Below are positions 8,495 to 18,761 of a DNA stretch of 52,376 nt, in pieces. The stretch comes from Pseudomonadota bacterium. Its GTDB lineage: Bacteria; Pseudomonadota; Gammaproteobacteria; Xanthomonadales; Xanthomonadaceae. Position 1 is the first letter of the stretch. Every line of letters starts with the position of its first letter. The notes under the pieces were generated by a model, which saw nothing but the letters and a program-made list of their open reading frames with translations, did not search any database and was not told the DNA's origin. The DNA lies in assembly GCA_023430045.1 (NCBI GenBank), contig JAEZCF010000040.1, positions 1 through 52,376 on the forward strand, written 5' to 3'. Made by a program: the position numbers and the translations under genes.

Positions 8495-10926
8495 GGAACC
8501 GGCAACTCCATCGCATCGGCGACCGTCACGAACACGTCCGGCACCTGCCTGCAGGCGTTGGCATCGAACAGGTCCAGCACGCGCAGCGAAAGCGCACGCG
8601 GCGTGGTGTCGTCGTTCTCCTGCGCAGCCAGCACCGGCCCGACGCAGGCAGGGCAACCGGCCCTGCAGTCGCAGCGCTGCACCAGCTCGCGCGCACGCTG
8701 CACCAGTTCCTGCTGGCGCAGCCACAGCGGTTCGCTCAGGCCCACGCCGCCGGGGAAGTTGTCATACAGATACACGGTAGGCACGAACTGCTGCAGCAGC
8801 TCCACTGCACCGGCATCGCCTTCTTCGCCACGCAGCTGGCCACGGCCGCTCTGGTCGGCCACCGCAAACCAGGCACCATCGCCATTGCCGACCGCTTTCT
8901 GCAGGTCGCGCGCATCGGCCATCACCGCCACCGTGGCGACGATATGCAGTGCGTAGGCAGCACCCAGAAAGCCATCCAGCGCATCCTGGCGGCTGGCGAA
9001 AGCACGCAGCAGCAGTGCCTGTGGCAGCTGCCACCACACTGCGGTGGTGTGCAGCTCCTGGTCGGGCAGGTTGACCGGGCCGTAGCCGATGTTCTCGTGC
9101 GTGTAGTAACGGATCTTCTTGTAACCGGCCACCCGGCGCACCACGTGTACTTCGCCATGGTGCGCGTCACCGCGCCCGGCAACGTTGCCGTCGAAACGGT
9201 CCAGCACCTTGAGCCGGGTGAAGTCGATGCTGTCGGTGTAGTAGTCCACGTGGGTGCGGGTGACGTAGGCCTTGCGCCCTTCCCAGTCCAGCGTCTCCAC
9301 CTGGTAGGGGGTGGACTGCACCATGTGGATGGCGCCTTCGTAGAGGGTCAGCGCGGCGGCGGAATAATCCACCTCGGCGATGATCTGCTGCCTGCCGCCG
9401 CTGCGGTCGACCACCACGAAGTTGCCGTCGGCCACCGAACGCAGGCTCACGGCATTGGCCGGATAGCTGTCGGCGATCCATTCCCAGCGGTCGCCCTCGC
9501 GGTGCACCACTTCGGTTTCGGCCAGCGCTTCCAGGAACACCAGCGGATCGATCGGGCCGAAGCCATCGCCGGCCAGGAAGGGCAGCTCGAAGGCCGCGCA
9601 GCGGATATGGTCGAACAGGATCAGCGGCTGGTCCGGGGCGATGCGCGCATGTTCCGGCGAAGAATCGGCGAAGAAATCCGGATGGCGCACCACGTACTGG
9701 TCCAACGGCTGCGAGCTGGCCACCATGACGCCCAGCGCCGGCTGCTGGCGACGACCGGCGCGTCCGAAGCGCTGCCAGGTGGCGGCCACGCTGCCCGGAT
9801 AGCCGTTGAGGATCACCACGTCCAGGCTGCCGATGTCCACGCCCAGTTCCAGCGCCGAGGTACTGACGATGCCATCGATGTTGCCCGCGCGCATGGCGCG
9901 TTCGGTCTCGCGGCGTTCGGTGGGCAGGTAGCCGCCGCGATAGGCACGGATGCGTGGCGGCTTGCGCGGATCGTGGTCGAAGATGTCCTTCAGGTACTTG
10001 GTCAGCACTTCGACCATCAGCCGGGTCTGCGCGAACACCAGTGTCTTCAGGCCGGATTTGATGGCGATGCGGGCGATGCGGTTGCTCTGCGAGCGTGCCG
10101 ATGCGCGCAGGCCCAGGTCCGGATTGACCATCGGCGGGTTCCACAGCAGCACCTGTTTCGGGCCGCTGGGTGCACCGGATTCGGTGATCGCGGTGACCGG
10201 CGCTTCGATCAGCGCTTCAGCGTGCGCCTGCGGGTTGCCGATGGTCGCAGAGCACAGGATGAACTGCGGTTGCACGCCATAGAACGCGCAGATGCGCTTG
10301 AGCCGGCGCAGCACGTTGGTGACATGGCTGCCGAATACGCCACGGTAGGTGTGCACTTCGTCGATGACCACATAACGCAGGTTCTCGAAGAACTGCGCCC
10401 ACTTGGTGTGGTGCGGCAGGATCGCCTGGCGCGCATCGCCCGGGGTATCGCCATCGAACGTAAAGGCTTTCACGCCCAGCTCGCCGGCACGGTTGAGCTC
10501 CAGCAGTTCGGCCACCTGGTCCTGGGCCAGCGCCTTGGTCGGGAACAGGTACAGCGCCTTGGCGTTGTCCTGCATGGCCGCGCTGACCACCGGCAGCGTG
10601 TAGCAGAGGGACTTGCCGCTGGCGGTGGGGGTGACGATGGCGACGTGTTCGCCGCGCTGGCTGGCGTCCCACGCTTCGGCCTGGTGGCTGTAGAGCTGCT
10701 CGATGCCGCGTGCCTTCAGTGCCGCAGCCAGCGCGGGCGGCACGGTTTCCGGAATCGGCGCGTAACGCCCCTCGCGGCCGGGGATGGCGAAGCTGCCGGT
10801 GATGCGGTCGTGGTAGCGGTGCTGCAGGCGCGCGCCGAGCAGCGCGCCGTCGCGTGCGGGCAGGCCGTCACGGGTGGCGAGCTGATGCTCGGCATCGGCA
10901 GTGCGCTTGGCGAGTTCGTAGGCCAT
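8491..10926 (-). CDS. DEAD/DEAH-box helicase of MrfA/Hrq1 (YprA) type
   Basis: 811 residues from the ATG at 10926; the upstream extension is unlike protein. SF2 motifs: Q-like LYSHQAEAW (79-87), Walker A TPTASGKS (99-106), DEVH (189-192), SAT (226-228), helicase C domain with STSALELGVDIG and QRFGRAGRR. A C-terminal DUF1998-like region ends in the cysteine cluster CDCRAGCPAC, the four-Cys zinc site of MrfA. The family unwinds damaged DNA 3'-5'. It is first in a two-gene operon with the exonuclease at 7463. The ribosome site is weak, and the gene is divergent from the small secreted-protein gene at 11087. Confidence 0.92.
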   Translation of the reverse strand: MAYELAKRTADAEHQLATRDGLPARDGALLGARLQHRYHDRITGSFAIPGREGRYAPIPETVPPALAAALKARGIEQLYSHQAEAWDASQRGEHVAIVTPTASGKSLCYTLPVVSAAMQDNAKALYLFPTKALAQDQVAELLELNRAGELGVKAFTFDGDTPGDARQAILPHHTKWAQFFENLRYVVIDEVHTYRGVFGSHVTNVLRRLKRICAFYGVQPQFILCSATIGNPQAHAEALIEAPVTAITESGAPSGPKQVLLWNPPMVNPDLGLRASARSQSNRIARIAIKSGLKTLVFAQTRLMVEVLTKYLKDIFDHDPRKPPRIRAYRGGYLPTERRETERAMRAGNIDGIVSTSALELGVDIGSLDVVILNGYPGSVAATWQRFGRAGRRQQPALGVMVASSQPLDQYVVRHPDFFADSSPEHARIAPDQPLILFDHIRCAAFELPFLAGDGFGPIDPLVFLEALAETEVVHREGDRWEWIADSYPANAVSLRSVADGNFVVVDRSGGRQQIIAEVDYSAAALTLYEGAIHMVQSTPYQVETLDWEGRKAYVTRTHVDYYTDSIDFTRLKVLDRFDGNVAGRGDAHHGEVHVVRRVAGYKKIRYYTHENIGYGPVNLPDQELHTTAVWWQLPQALLLRAFASRQDALDGFLGAAYALHIVATVAVMADARDLQKAVGNGDGAWFAVADQSGRGQLRGEEGDAGAVELLQQFVPTVYLYDNFPGGVGLSEPLWLRQQELVQRARELVQRCDCRAGCPACVGPVLAAQENDDTTPRALSLRVLDLFDANACRQVPDVFVTVADAMELPVP

Positions 10927-11086
10927 CGGGAATCGTGTGGCAAAGCGTGTATGGAAGCACGGCAGTGTCGCAGGATGTGAGACGTCATGGCATTGCCGGT
11001 CGTGGGCATGCACGCGCGCGTGGCCAACGAAATCTGAAGGCTTCATCCGTATCCTTGTGCAAGGACGGCAGCCAGGGAGAACGCGC

Positions 11087-11539
11087 GTGGCACGAGGTGG
11101 AATGCAGGGAACGCTTCTTGTCGGCCTGCTGCTGGTGGCACCGGTACAGGCGGAGCAGCAGGCACAGCAGGCGGAGCCGCAGGCGCAGGTCAGGAGCGAC
11201 CGGGACGTCACCACCCTGGGGGAGGTGCGGGCGCTCAGGCCCGAAGATGAGGAGCCGGTTGATCTTTACGGCTTCAGGAATCCGGTGCAGGTGCAGTCCA
11301 ATACCTTCAACCGCAGCTGGAGCGAACCTCCTTCGCTGGAACAGGTGGGCATGAGCGGCGGTTACGTGATGATGGGTATCAACTACGCCATCGCGAAAAC
11401 GGCGCAGGGTCTGCATAAGGTGACCGGCGCACCGGACCCGATCCAGGCGGCCATCGCCCGTCCGCCGCCGGCGCTGAGCGAAGAACAGCGCCGGCGTGCC
11501 GCGCGGTTCTGCGAGGAACAGGACTGCGGCGAGAGGTAG
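11087..11539 (+). CDS. Hypothetical secreted protein
   Basis: 150 residues. The GTG at 11087 is preferred: it lies six bases after AGGGAGA and gives a signal peptide (MQGTLLVGLLLVAPVQA core) cut near Ala21-Glu. An ATG at 11102 is the alternative. The mature protein is Gln/Glu-rich at first, then contains a conserved-looking block (VDLYGFRNPVQVQSNTF, WSEPPSLEQV) and ends FCEEQDCGER with two cysteines. I do not recognise a family. The TAG stop codon is formed by the GTAG head of the first unit of the repeat array that follows. Confidence 0.7.
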   Translation: MARGGMQGTLLVGLLLVAPVQAEQQAQQAEPQAQVRSDRDVTTLGEVRALRPEDEEPVDLYGFRNPVQVQSNTFNRSWSEPPSLEQVGMSGGYVMMGINYAIAKTAQGLHKVTGAPDPIQAAIARPPPALSEEQRRRAARFCEEQDCGER

Positions 11540-11770
11540 AGCGGGGCCCTGCCCCGCTGTGCGCCGAGGTTCCAGCCGGACAGAGCCCGGCGCTAGGGAT
11601 GCGTCGGTGCGGCAAGAGGTAGAGCGGGGCTCTGCCCCGCTGCGCGCTGAGGTTCCAGCCGGGCAGAGCCCGGCGCTACGGATGCGTCGGTGCGGTCAGA
11701 GGTAGAGCGGGGCTCTGCCCCGCTGTGTGCCGAGGTTCCAGCCGGGCAGAGCCCGGCGCTACGGATGCGT
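11536..11770. repeat. 83-bp tandem array of SMAG-type GTAG palindromes (2.8 units)
   Basis: Units begin at 11536, 11619 and 11702 (period 83). Each has GTAG followed by the stem AGCGGGG-CYC-TGCCCCGCT, a spacer, then CCGGRCAGAGCCCGGCGCTA(C/G), which on the minus strand reads as a second GTAG-headed hairpin in most units. This matches the REP-like SMAG elements of Stenotrophomonas maltophilia. Copies differ at only a few bases. The array fills the gap between convergent genes and provides the TAG stop of each. The hairpins probably act as bidirectional transcription stops or mRNA stabilisers. Confidence 0.85.
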
Positions 11771-13579
11771 CTGCGGCCGCCGCTCCAGCCACCACAGCAG
11801 GCTCGCGCACAGTACGAAGCCCAGCCACCAGGGCCAGCGCGAGCCCGGTACCTGCTGCGTGGCGTGCGGGCGGGGCGTCGGGCTGGCCGCCAGCTTCAGC
11901 GTGGTGGCATCGATCATGTCCTGCCGGTGCAGCGCATTGGCGCTGGCCGGATCGAAGACATGCCGCCATAGCTCGCGTTCGCCCAGCCGCAGGCGTTGCC
12001 ATCCGGATTCCCGCGGCCACCAGGCGGCACACCGTGCATCGCCACTGGCGGGATCGACCAGCAGCGGCGTGGCCGTGTCGTCGGTCGCCAACGCCTGCAG
12101 GGGCGCCTGCACACCGCACAGGAGCTGGCGTTCGCCGGCCCACGCCCTCGGCTGCGGTGACCAGAGTGGATCGTTGAGGGCCTGCGATCGCGCGAGCAGG
12201 GAGACCATGCCGCTCCACATTTCGCCGTGGCGATCAGCGCGGCCGGCCAGCACCAGGCGCCAGCTGTCGGTGATCGGCAACAGGCCAACGCGGCCCTTTC
12301 CAGCGTCGCGCCAGCGGCCGATGCCATTGCCGCCACGGTCGCGCAGCAGCGCCTGGTTTCCGGCCGGGCGCTGCGCGAGGCTTTCCAGTGCGGGCAATGT
12401 GGCGCCATGCGCCGCGCGGTCAGCCTCCGCGCCATCGGTGGTAGGCAGGGTGGCGGCGGCCAGAGGGCCGCGGCGTGCCTGCAGCATCACGCTCTCGCCA
12501 TCGCCGGGAAGCTGCACGTTCTGGCTGCTGCCGTCGCCCTGCAGGGGCAGGCCCAGCTCGCGCAGCCGCTGCCGTGCGCTGGCCGACGGCAGGCCGGTAC
12601 TGCGTACCAGCACGCCCAGCCCTGCATGCAATGCCTCGCGCACCGCCGCGAACTGGCCAGCTCCCAGCGACGCCAGGCTGCGCTCATCGAGCAGCAGCAG
12701 ATCCGTGCGTGCCAGCGATGCTGCATCGATGGCGACGTTGCCGTCGCCCAGGCTGACCCCCGCCCCGGCATCGGACTGGACCTGCACGTCGATGCCGCTA
12801 TCGGCGGCCCAGCGGCGCAGGTACTTCAGCTCGGCGCCGGGTGCACCGGCACGTATCCGCAGCTGCAGTGGTGCGGCTGCAATCGTCTGCTGCGGAACCG
12901 GCAGGGTATCGACAACATGGCCGTCGGCATCGAGGAGGCGCAGCTGGAACAGGCTGCGGCCTTCGGCACGCGCGACACCGCTCAGTTGCACCCTGCCATC
13001 GGCGGCCAACGCGACACGGTCCACCGCCGCTTCGGCGGGATCGAGCAGCTCGGCCTGTGCGTTGGTCACTCCACGGGCCTGTGCGCGCACATCGAAACGG
13101 CCACCGCGCGCGGTGGCCGCAGGCACGTCCAGATCGATCCAGCCACGTGGTGCAGGGCCGGTTTGCCAGCGGACATCCGTTGGCAGCGCTGTATCACGGT
13201 CGCGTGCAGGCAGCCCGGCGCCGACCAGTGTCAGCGAGGATGCAGGGTACTGGCGCAGTGCGGTGGCCAGGTCGGGAACGCGCTGTCCACCGGGGACGTC
13301 CTCGGCTTCCGGCAGCAGCAGGAGGGGAGTGGCGCTGGCCGGTAGTTCGCCTGCGTCGGCAGCGTCGGCGGCCAGCACACGCAGACCGGTGGCCGGCAAC
13401 GGTCGCGAGGGCGGAATCAGTACCGCATACAACAGCCCCGCCGACAGCACCTGCAGCAGCAGGATGGCGACCCGCCGCGCGCGCCGGGTCCGTGGCTGGC
13501 GCAGCTGCCGCACGCTGGCGATCAGCACCACCGCCAACAGCGCAGCGGCAATCCACATCGCGTTGCCGTCCATGCTCAT
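11759..13579 (-). CDS. Membrane-anchored hypothetical protein, last gene of MoxR/TldD cluster
   Basis: 606 residues from the ATG at 13579, which overlaps the preceding stop by 4 bp. Two N-terminal membrane segments (about 8-25 and 39-57) bracket an Arg-rich loop (RTRRARRV). A large, probably periplasmic region follows, containing a glutamine-amidotransferase-like fold hint (LLLLDERSLASLGAGQF, about 290-306, then a VRSTGLP loop). A C-terminal segment (WPWWLGFVLCASLLWWLE) re-enters the membrane. This plan resembles the last protein of MoxR/DUF58/BatA clusters, where a GATase1-like domain faces the periplasm. No catalytic residues can be assigned. Its TAG stop comes from the GTAG repeat array. 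Confidence 0.75.
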   Translation of the reverse strand: MSMDGNAMWIAAALLAVVLIASVRQLRQPRTRRARRVAILLLQVLSAGLLYAVLIPPSRPLPATGLRVLAADAADAGELPASATPLLLLPEAEDVPGGQRVPDLATALRQYPASSLTLVGAGLPARDRDTALPTDVRWQTGPAPRGWIDLDVPAATARGGRFDVRAQARGVTNAQAELLDPAEAAVDRVALAADGRVQLSGVARAEGRSLFQLRLLDADGHVVDTLPVPQQTIAAAPLQLRIRAGAPGAELKYLRRWAADSGIDVQVQSDAGAGVSLGDGNVAIDAASLARTDLLLLDERSLASLGAGQFAAVREALHAGLGVLVRSTGLPSASARQRLRELGLPLQGDGSSQNVQLPGDGESVMLQARRGPLAAATLPTTDGAEADRAAHGATLPALESLAQRPAGNQALLRDRGGNGIGRWRDAGKGRVGLLPITDSWRLVLAGRADRHGEMWSGMVSLLARSQALNDPLWSPQPRAWAGERQLLCGVQAPLQALATDDTATPLLVDPASGDARCAAWWPRESGWQRLRLGERELWRHVFDPASANALHRQDMIDATTLKLAASPTPRPHATQQVPGSRWPWWLGFVLCASLLWWLERRPQTHP

Positions 13580-15744
13580 GGCTGTGCCTCCAGTGCATCC
13601 AGGTAACGCTGGCCCATCGCATCGGCTGCGTTGCGCCGAAGGGCCGACGGTACCGGGCGCTGAAGGGCGCGCCACAACTGCCCCCGCAGTCGCTGGCGGC
13701 AGTCGCCGCAATCGGGTGTCAACCGCAGTTGTTCGATGGCTGCAGCCAGGTCCAGTGCATCGGGCAGATAAGCGGCGTTGCGCTGCTGCCAGGCAGCCAG
13801 TGCGTCCAGGTCGGCCTCACCCTGCGGATCGCCCAGACGCTGCCATGCCTCGACGATGGCGGGATCGGCAGGCGTGCGCGCTTCCAGCGGCAGTACGCGG
13901 CTGGCCAGCCCGGCGCGCTCGCCGCCGAGGCGACGGCCCTCGTCGATCGGCGGTAATTCCGGGCCGACACGCGCCAGATAGATGCGTTCGGCCTGCTGCA
14001 CCTGCTTGATGAATCCCAGCGCCTTGTAGGCATGGGGAAGCGCCTGGGCGGGCCGGCCCTGGCGCAGCTCGCCTTCGGCCGACCACATCTGGTCCAGCGC
14101 GGCCTTCAGCGTGGCCCGGGTCTGCGGATCGAGCAGGGTGGCTGCCTCGGCATGGTCGTGGGTGTGCCCGTATTCGGACAGCACATCGGTGGCGCTGCCG
14201 AATACCGCTGCGTTGTCACCGGTCGCCGTGCCGGCGCCATGGTCATGGTCGTGATCGTCGCGCGTGGCCGGGGCGGCATCATGGTCGTGCGCATGGCCGT
14301 CGGCCTGCGCATCGTTGCCGGGCACGTCGCTGGTCGGCAGGTCATCGGTGGGCGGTGCCCTGGGCGCACCTTCACTTTCTTCGCCGAGGAACTGGCCGTA
14401 GCGCAGGCGCAGGATGCGCTGGTCAACGCCGATGGCATCGCTGCGCTTGACGAAGGTGTCGTGGTCCAGTTGCCGCTGCTGGCGGAGAAGTGCTTCGGCA
14501 TCGATGATGATCTGCCGCTGGCTGCGGAAATAAGCCGGCATCACTTTCTTGATCTGTCCTTCCAGTTCGGCACCGAGCGCTGCTTCGGCGCTGGGCAACC
14601 GCAGGATCACGCTGTTGCTGCGCCCGACCTGGGCGACGGGCGCATGGTTGTCGCGCACTTCCAGCTGGGCGATCACATCATTGCCGGGCTGCGCGCCGAG
14701 GGCGGACAGGTCGAGCGTGTGGCTGAAGCGGCGTACGTTGGCGGAGCCACTGCCGGACAGGGGCACACTGCGGCGCACGAAGGTGATGTTCTCGCCACTG
14801 CCCTGGGTGATGGTTAGGGACAGCATGGCCTGCGTGGCAACTCCATGGTCGTCGCTGGCCTCGAAGCGCAGCGACCAGCGCTGCTGGCCCGGCGTGGCCA
14901 GCACCAGACTGCCCGCAGGTTCCAGCACACGCACGCTGGGCGCGCGGTCCGGTGTCACGTCCAGGCGATGCAGCCGTGCTTCCGCCAGTGCAGGTTCGCT
15001 GACCACCCGGTACAGCACCGGTGCGCGGGCGATGTCCTGCGCCTGCCATTGTCCATCGCGCTCGCTCAGCGGCAACCGGCGGCCATCATGGAACTGCAGC
15101 CATGCCTTGCGCGGGGCGCGGTTGAAACGCAGCGACCAGGACAGGCGGCTTTCCGCCGGCACCCGGGCGTCCAATGTGTTCTGCCGGCGCTCGGCCTGCC
15201 CGGTGTAGGCCGGTGGCTGTACGCGCAGCTGGGTGGACCGCAGCTGCAGCGGGCCCTGCCCGGGCGCAGGCACGACTCTCGCCGTCGTCGATGGAGATGG
15301 CGATGCGATGGAGTGCGGCCAGGACAACGCCAGTACGATGACCACTGCGGCGGCCACGCCATTGCCGGACAGTGCGGCCAGCGGCCAGCGTGGGCGGAGT
15401 TCCGGCATGGCCTGTCGCAGGCGTTCCAGCACCCGGCCACGCTGGCGCTGCTGCAATGGATTGAGCGTTGCCTCATCGGCGAACAGCAGGTCAGCGCTGT
15501 CCTGGCTGGCGCCACTGGCATCAAGCCGGCGCTGCAGCCAATGCCGGTCCATCTGCCGCGAACGCAGGGCGGCATGGGCGGCACAGGCGAGCAGGCACAG
15601 CGTGGCGACCACGCAGGCGATATCGAAGCCGACGAGGCGCAGGGCGATTGCTGCGGCGGCCAACGCCCACGGCACGCCGAACAGCAGATGGATGGCTGCA
15701 CGTCGGCGCCGTGCGCGATGCCAGGCGTGGCGAAGCGTGTTCAT
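13576..15744 (-). CDS. DUF4175-like membrane protein with His-rich insert
   Basis: 722 residues; the ATG at 15744 overlaps the upstream stop by 4 bp. Basic N-terminus, two membrane segments (about 20-36 and 40-58) and a third near 125-140, then a large soluble part. Family-like landmarks are VQPPAYTG, APSVRVLEPAGSL, FEASDDHGV and VPLSG, seen in DUF4175-type proteins of MoxR clusters. A coiled-coil-like region (QIKKVMPAYFRSQRQIIID) follows. Then comes an unusual His/Asp-rich insert at about 480-530 (ADGHAHDHD, DDHDHDHG, YGHTHDHAEA), which could bind divalent metal. The C-terminus has a CGDC motif. The function is not known; it probably forms a complex with the neighbouring BatA-like and DUF58 proteins. 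Confidence 0.75.
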   Translation of the reverse strand: MNTLRHAWHRARRRRAAIHLLFGVPWALAAAAIALRLVGFDIACVVATLCLLACAAHAALRSRQMDRHWLQRRLDASGASQDSADLLFADEATLNPLQQRQRGRVLERLRQAMPELRPRWPLAALSGNGVAAAVVIVLALSWPHSIASPSPSTTARVVPAPGQGPLQLRSTQLRVQPPAYTGQAERRQNTLDARVPAESRLSWSLRFNRAPRKAWLQFHDGRRLPLSERDGQWQAQDIARAPVLYRVVSEPALAEARLHRLDVTPDRAPSVRVLEPAGSLVLATPGQQRWSLRFEASDDHGVATQAMLSLTITQGSGENITFVRRSVPLSGSGSANVRRFSHTLDLSALGAQPGNDVIAQLEVRDNHAPVAQVGRSNSVILRLPSAEAALGAELEGQIKKVMPAYFRSQRQIIIDAEALLRQQRQLDHDTFVKRSDAIGVDQRILRLRYGQFLGEESEGAPRAPPTDDLPTSDVPGNDAQADGHAHDHDAAPATRDDHDHDHGAGTATGDNAAVFGSATDVLSEYGHTHDHAEAATLLDPQTRATLKAALDQMWSAEGELRQGRPAQALPHAYKALGFIKQVQQAERIYLARVGPELPPIDEGRRLGGERAGLASRVLPLEARTPADPAIVEAWQRLGDPQGEADLDALAAWQQRNAAYLPDALDLAAAIEQLRLTPDCGDCRQRLRGQLWRALQRPVPSALRRNAADAMGQRYLDALEAQP

Positions 15745-16865
15745 GCCGAATGCCTTCGCCATGGTGCGCTGGCCATCCAGCGCTCCAGCGCGAACAGCAG
15801 CAGGATCAGCATGGCCAGCCACGGTGTCAGCTCACGCGGCGGCGGTTCCTGTGCCGGCAACGATGTTGCCAGCGGAGCGTGATCGTGGGCGTCGCCCATC
15901 CGTGCCGATGGCGGTCCCTGGATGGCCAGCTGCAGACGGCGCGGCAGATCGGCCTGACACAGGGCGGGGTTTTCGCTGGCATCCCAGTCTCCTGCAAGGT
16001 GCAGCAGGCGCCCATGGCCGACCGACTGCTGGAACAGCAGGGGCGTTCCGTCCGCATCGCGCAGCAGGATGCTTGCCGAGGCGGGTGCGGCTGCGGGGCT
16101 CAGTACGCTGCCGCCTTCTTCCAGCCACGTCCGCCAGTTCGCAGGCAACGCCTGCGTGCTGCTCCAGATACCGATCTCGCCCGTATCGGGCACTGCATCT
16201 GCGGCCAGCGCTGGTGCCAGCGGTTGGCCGCTCCACGCGCGCTGCATGGCACCCAGCCAGTGCCGGGCCGGCAGCGGCGCGTCCTCGCGCAGGCGCAGGC
16301 GAAGGGCGCGCGGGACCGCAGCGGCCGGAGGTGACGTTGCTGCCGCATGTGGAAGCCACTGCACCGCGCGCGACAGCTGCAGCCGCTGGCCATCCAGGCC
16401 CGGCAGCGGATCGGGTACATGAGCGATCAGCGCGGTGCCTGGTGGCAAGCGTGCATCGAGCTCGCGCAGCAGGCTCGACAGCATGGCCTGTTGTTGCGGC
16501 GCAGGCTGGTCGATGCCGGGAAATCCGGGGGCCAGCCAGTGCCAGTTTTCGCTGCTGGCATCGCCGCGCAGAGCCTGTGCATCCAGGCCTGGCGCAACCA
16601 CGGTCCATGCGGCCTGGGCAGGCGCCGGTCCGGTCAATGCCGGGCGTGCCAGCAGCAGCGCCAGGGCGGCGAGCATCAGCAGGCGCACCAGCAGCAAGGG
16701 CCAGTCATCGAAACGGATGCGCTGGCGCGGTCGTACCTGCGCGCGCAGCCAGCGCAGGGCGGCGAAATCCAGCGGCGTATAGGGATGGCGCCGGGCAAGA
16801 TGGATCAGCAACGGCAGCAATGCCGAGGCAAGTGCCAGCAGGCCCAGCGGAAACAGCAGGCTCAC
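15741..16865 (-). CDS. BatA-like membrane protein (aerotolerance N-terminal domain)
   Basis: 374 residues. The N-terminus is the BatA-type domain: a membrane helix (LLFPLGLLALASALLPLLIHL), the signature RRHPYTPLDFAALRWL (25-40) and a second helix about 55-75. The periplasmic middle lacks an evident vWA MIDAS motif, and a C-terminal helix (LTPWLAMLILLLFALERW) closes it. It overlaps the DUF58 gene by 4 bp upstream and the DUF4175-like gene by 4 bp downstream. In other bacteria such proteins are membrane partners of a MoxR ATPase; the biochemical role is not established. Confidence 0.85.
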   Translation of the reverse strand: MSLLFPLGLLALASALLPLLIHLARRHPYTPLDFAALRWLRAQVRPRQRIRFDDWPLLLVRLLMLAALALLLARPALTGPAPAQAAWTVVAPGLDAQALRGDASSENWHWLAPGFPGIDQPAPQQQAMLSSLLRELDARLPPGTALIAHVPDPLPGLDGQRLQLSRAVQWLPHAAATSPPAAAVPRALRLRLREDAPLPARHWLGAMQRAWSGQPLAPALAADAVPDTGEIGIWSSTQALPANWRTWLEEGGSVLSPAAAPASASILLRDADGTPLLFQQSVGHGRLLHLAGDWDASENPALCQADLPRRLQLAIQGPPSARMGDAHDHAPLATSLPAQEPPPRELTPWLAMLILLLFALERWMASAPWRRHSA

Positions 16866-17758
16866 CGGCGGCCCCCATGCCCGCAGAGCGCCCGCAGTGG
16901 CTCATCCAAGGGCTGGTCCAGCCACGCCGTGTCATGGGTGATGCCACCGGCCTGCAGGCGGGAACGCAATGCGGCACGCGCTTCGGCGAAGCGGTGCAGG
17001 TAGTCCGTGCGGATGGATGCGCCGTCGCCGAGCAGCTCCTGACCGCTCTCCGGATCCCGGAAGCGATGTCCCGCATCAAACGGGAAATCGCGTTCGTCGG
17101 CGGTCAGTGCCTGCAGCAGCATCACGTCGCGGCGCGCGCTGGCCAGCTGTTCCAGCAGCACGATGGCGGCTTCGTCGAAACCATCGCCGATGTACAGCAG
17201 GAGGTCGCCGGGGCGCACGCGTTCCCAGAGCGGCCGCAGGGACGTTGCAGGTGGCCATTCGCCTGTTGCCCGCAGGGCCTGCAGCTGCAGGTGCACACGG
17301 TCGCGCTGGCGTGCGCCGTGGGCCGCCGGCACCAGCTGCAGGCCGTCGCCACTGATGGCCAGCAGCCCGAAACGATCGCCCTGCTGCAGTGCCAGCTGCA
17401 CCACGCACGCAGCCAGTTCGCGCATGTGCTGCAGGCGGCTGCGCGCAGGTACATCGCGATCGGACTGGCCCGCCGACGCCGTGGCATCGATCAGCAACCA
17501 CACGGTGATCGGGCTCTCGCGTTCGGATTCGCGCACGAAGAAGCGGTCCGAGCGTGCGTACAGTTTCCAGTCGATCTGCCGCAGCTCGTCACCGGGCTCA
17601 TAGGCACGATACTGGGCGAACTCCAGGCCGGTGCCACGGCTGCGGCTGGCATGCTGGCCGATGCCGCTTGCGCCGCTGGCCAGGCGTGGCACCAGGCGCA
17701 GCGCACGCAGGCGCGCGCGCAGCTCCGGCGACAGGGTCAATGCAACCGCGTCGGCCAT
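16862..17758 (-). CDS. DUF58 domain protein (vWA-like)
   Basis: 298 residues, soluble. It carries the DUF58 hallmark YEPGDELRQIDWKLYARSD (53-71) followed by FFVRESE. A vWA-like Rossmann segment has LLIDATASAG (88-97); the MIDAS-type DxSxS is changed to D-A-T-A-S. DUF58 proteins are almost always encoded next to a MoxR AAA+ ATPase and are thought to be its partner or substrate adaptor. Here the MoxR gene ends 5 bp upstream and the BatA-like gene begins with a 4-bp overlap, consistent with one complex. Confidence 0.92.
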   Translation of the reverse strand: MADAVALTLSPELRARLRALRLVPRLASGASGIGQHASRSRGTGLEFAQYRAYEPGDELRQIDWKLYARSDRFFVRESERESPITVWLLIDATASAGQSDRDVPARSRLQHMRELAACVVQLALQQGDRFGLLAISGDGLQLVPAAHGARQRDRVHLQLQALRATGEWPPATSLRPLWERVRPGDLLLYIGDGFDEAAIVLLEQLASARRDVMLLQALTADERDFPFDAGHRFRDPESGQELLGDGASIRTDYLHRFAEARAALRSRLQAGGITHDTAWLDQPLDEPLRALCGHGGRR

Positions 17759-17763
17759 GTGGA

Positions 17764-18747
<984 letters not shown>

Positions 18748-18761
18748 GGGGGACTGTCCTT

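Noticed and set aside
8194..10980. 928-codon plus-strand open frame
   Set aside because: Antisense to the MrfA-like helicase and exonuclease, whose motifs are certain.
11536..11770. CRISPR array
   Set aside because: The 83-bp units are repeated almost entirely, with no variable spacers, and contain GTAG hairpins typical of SMAG elements.
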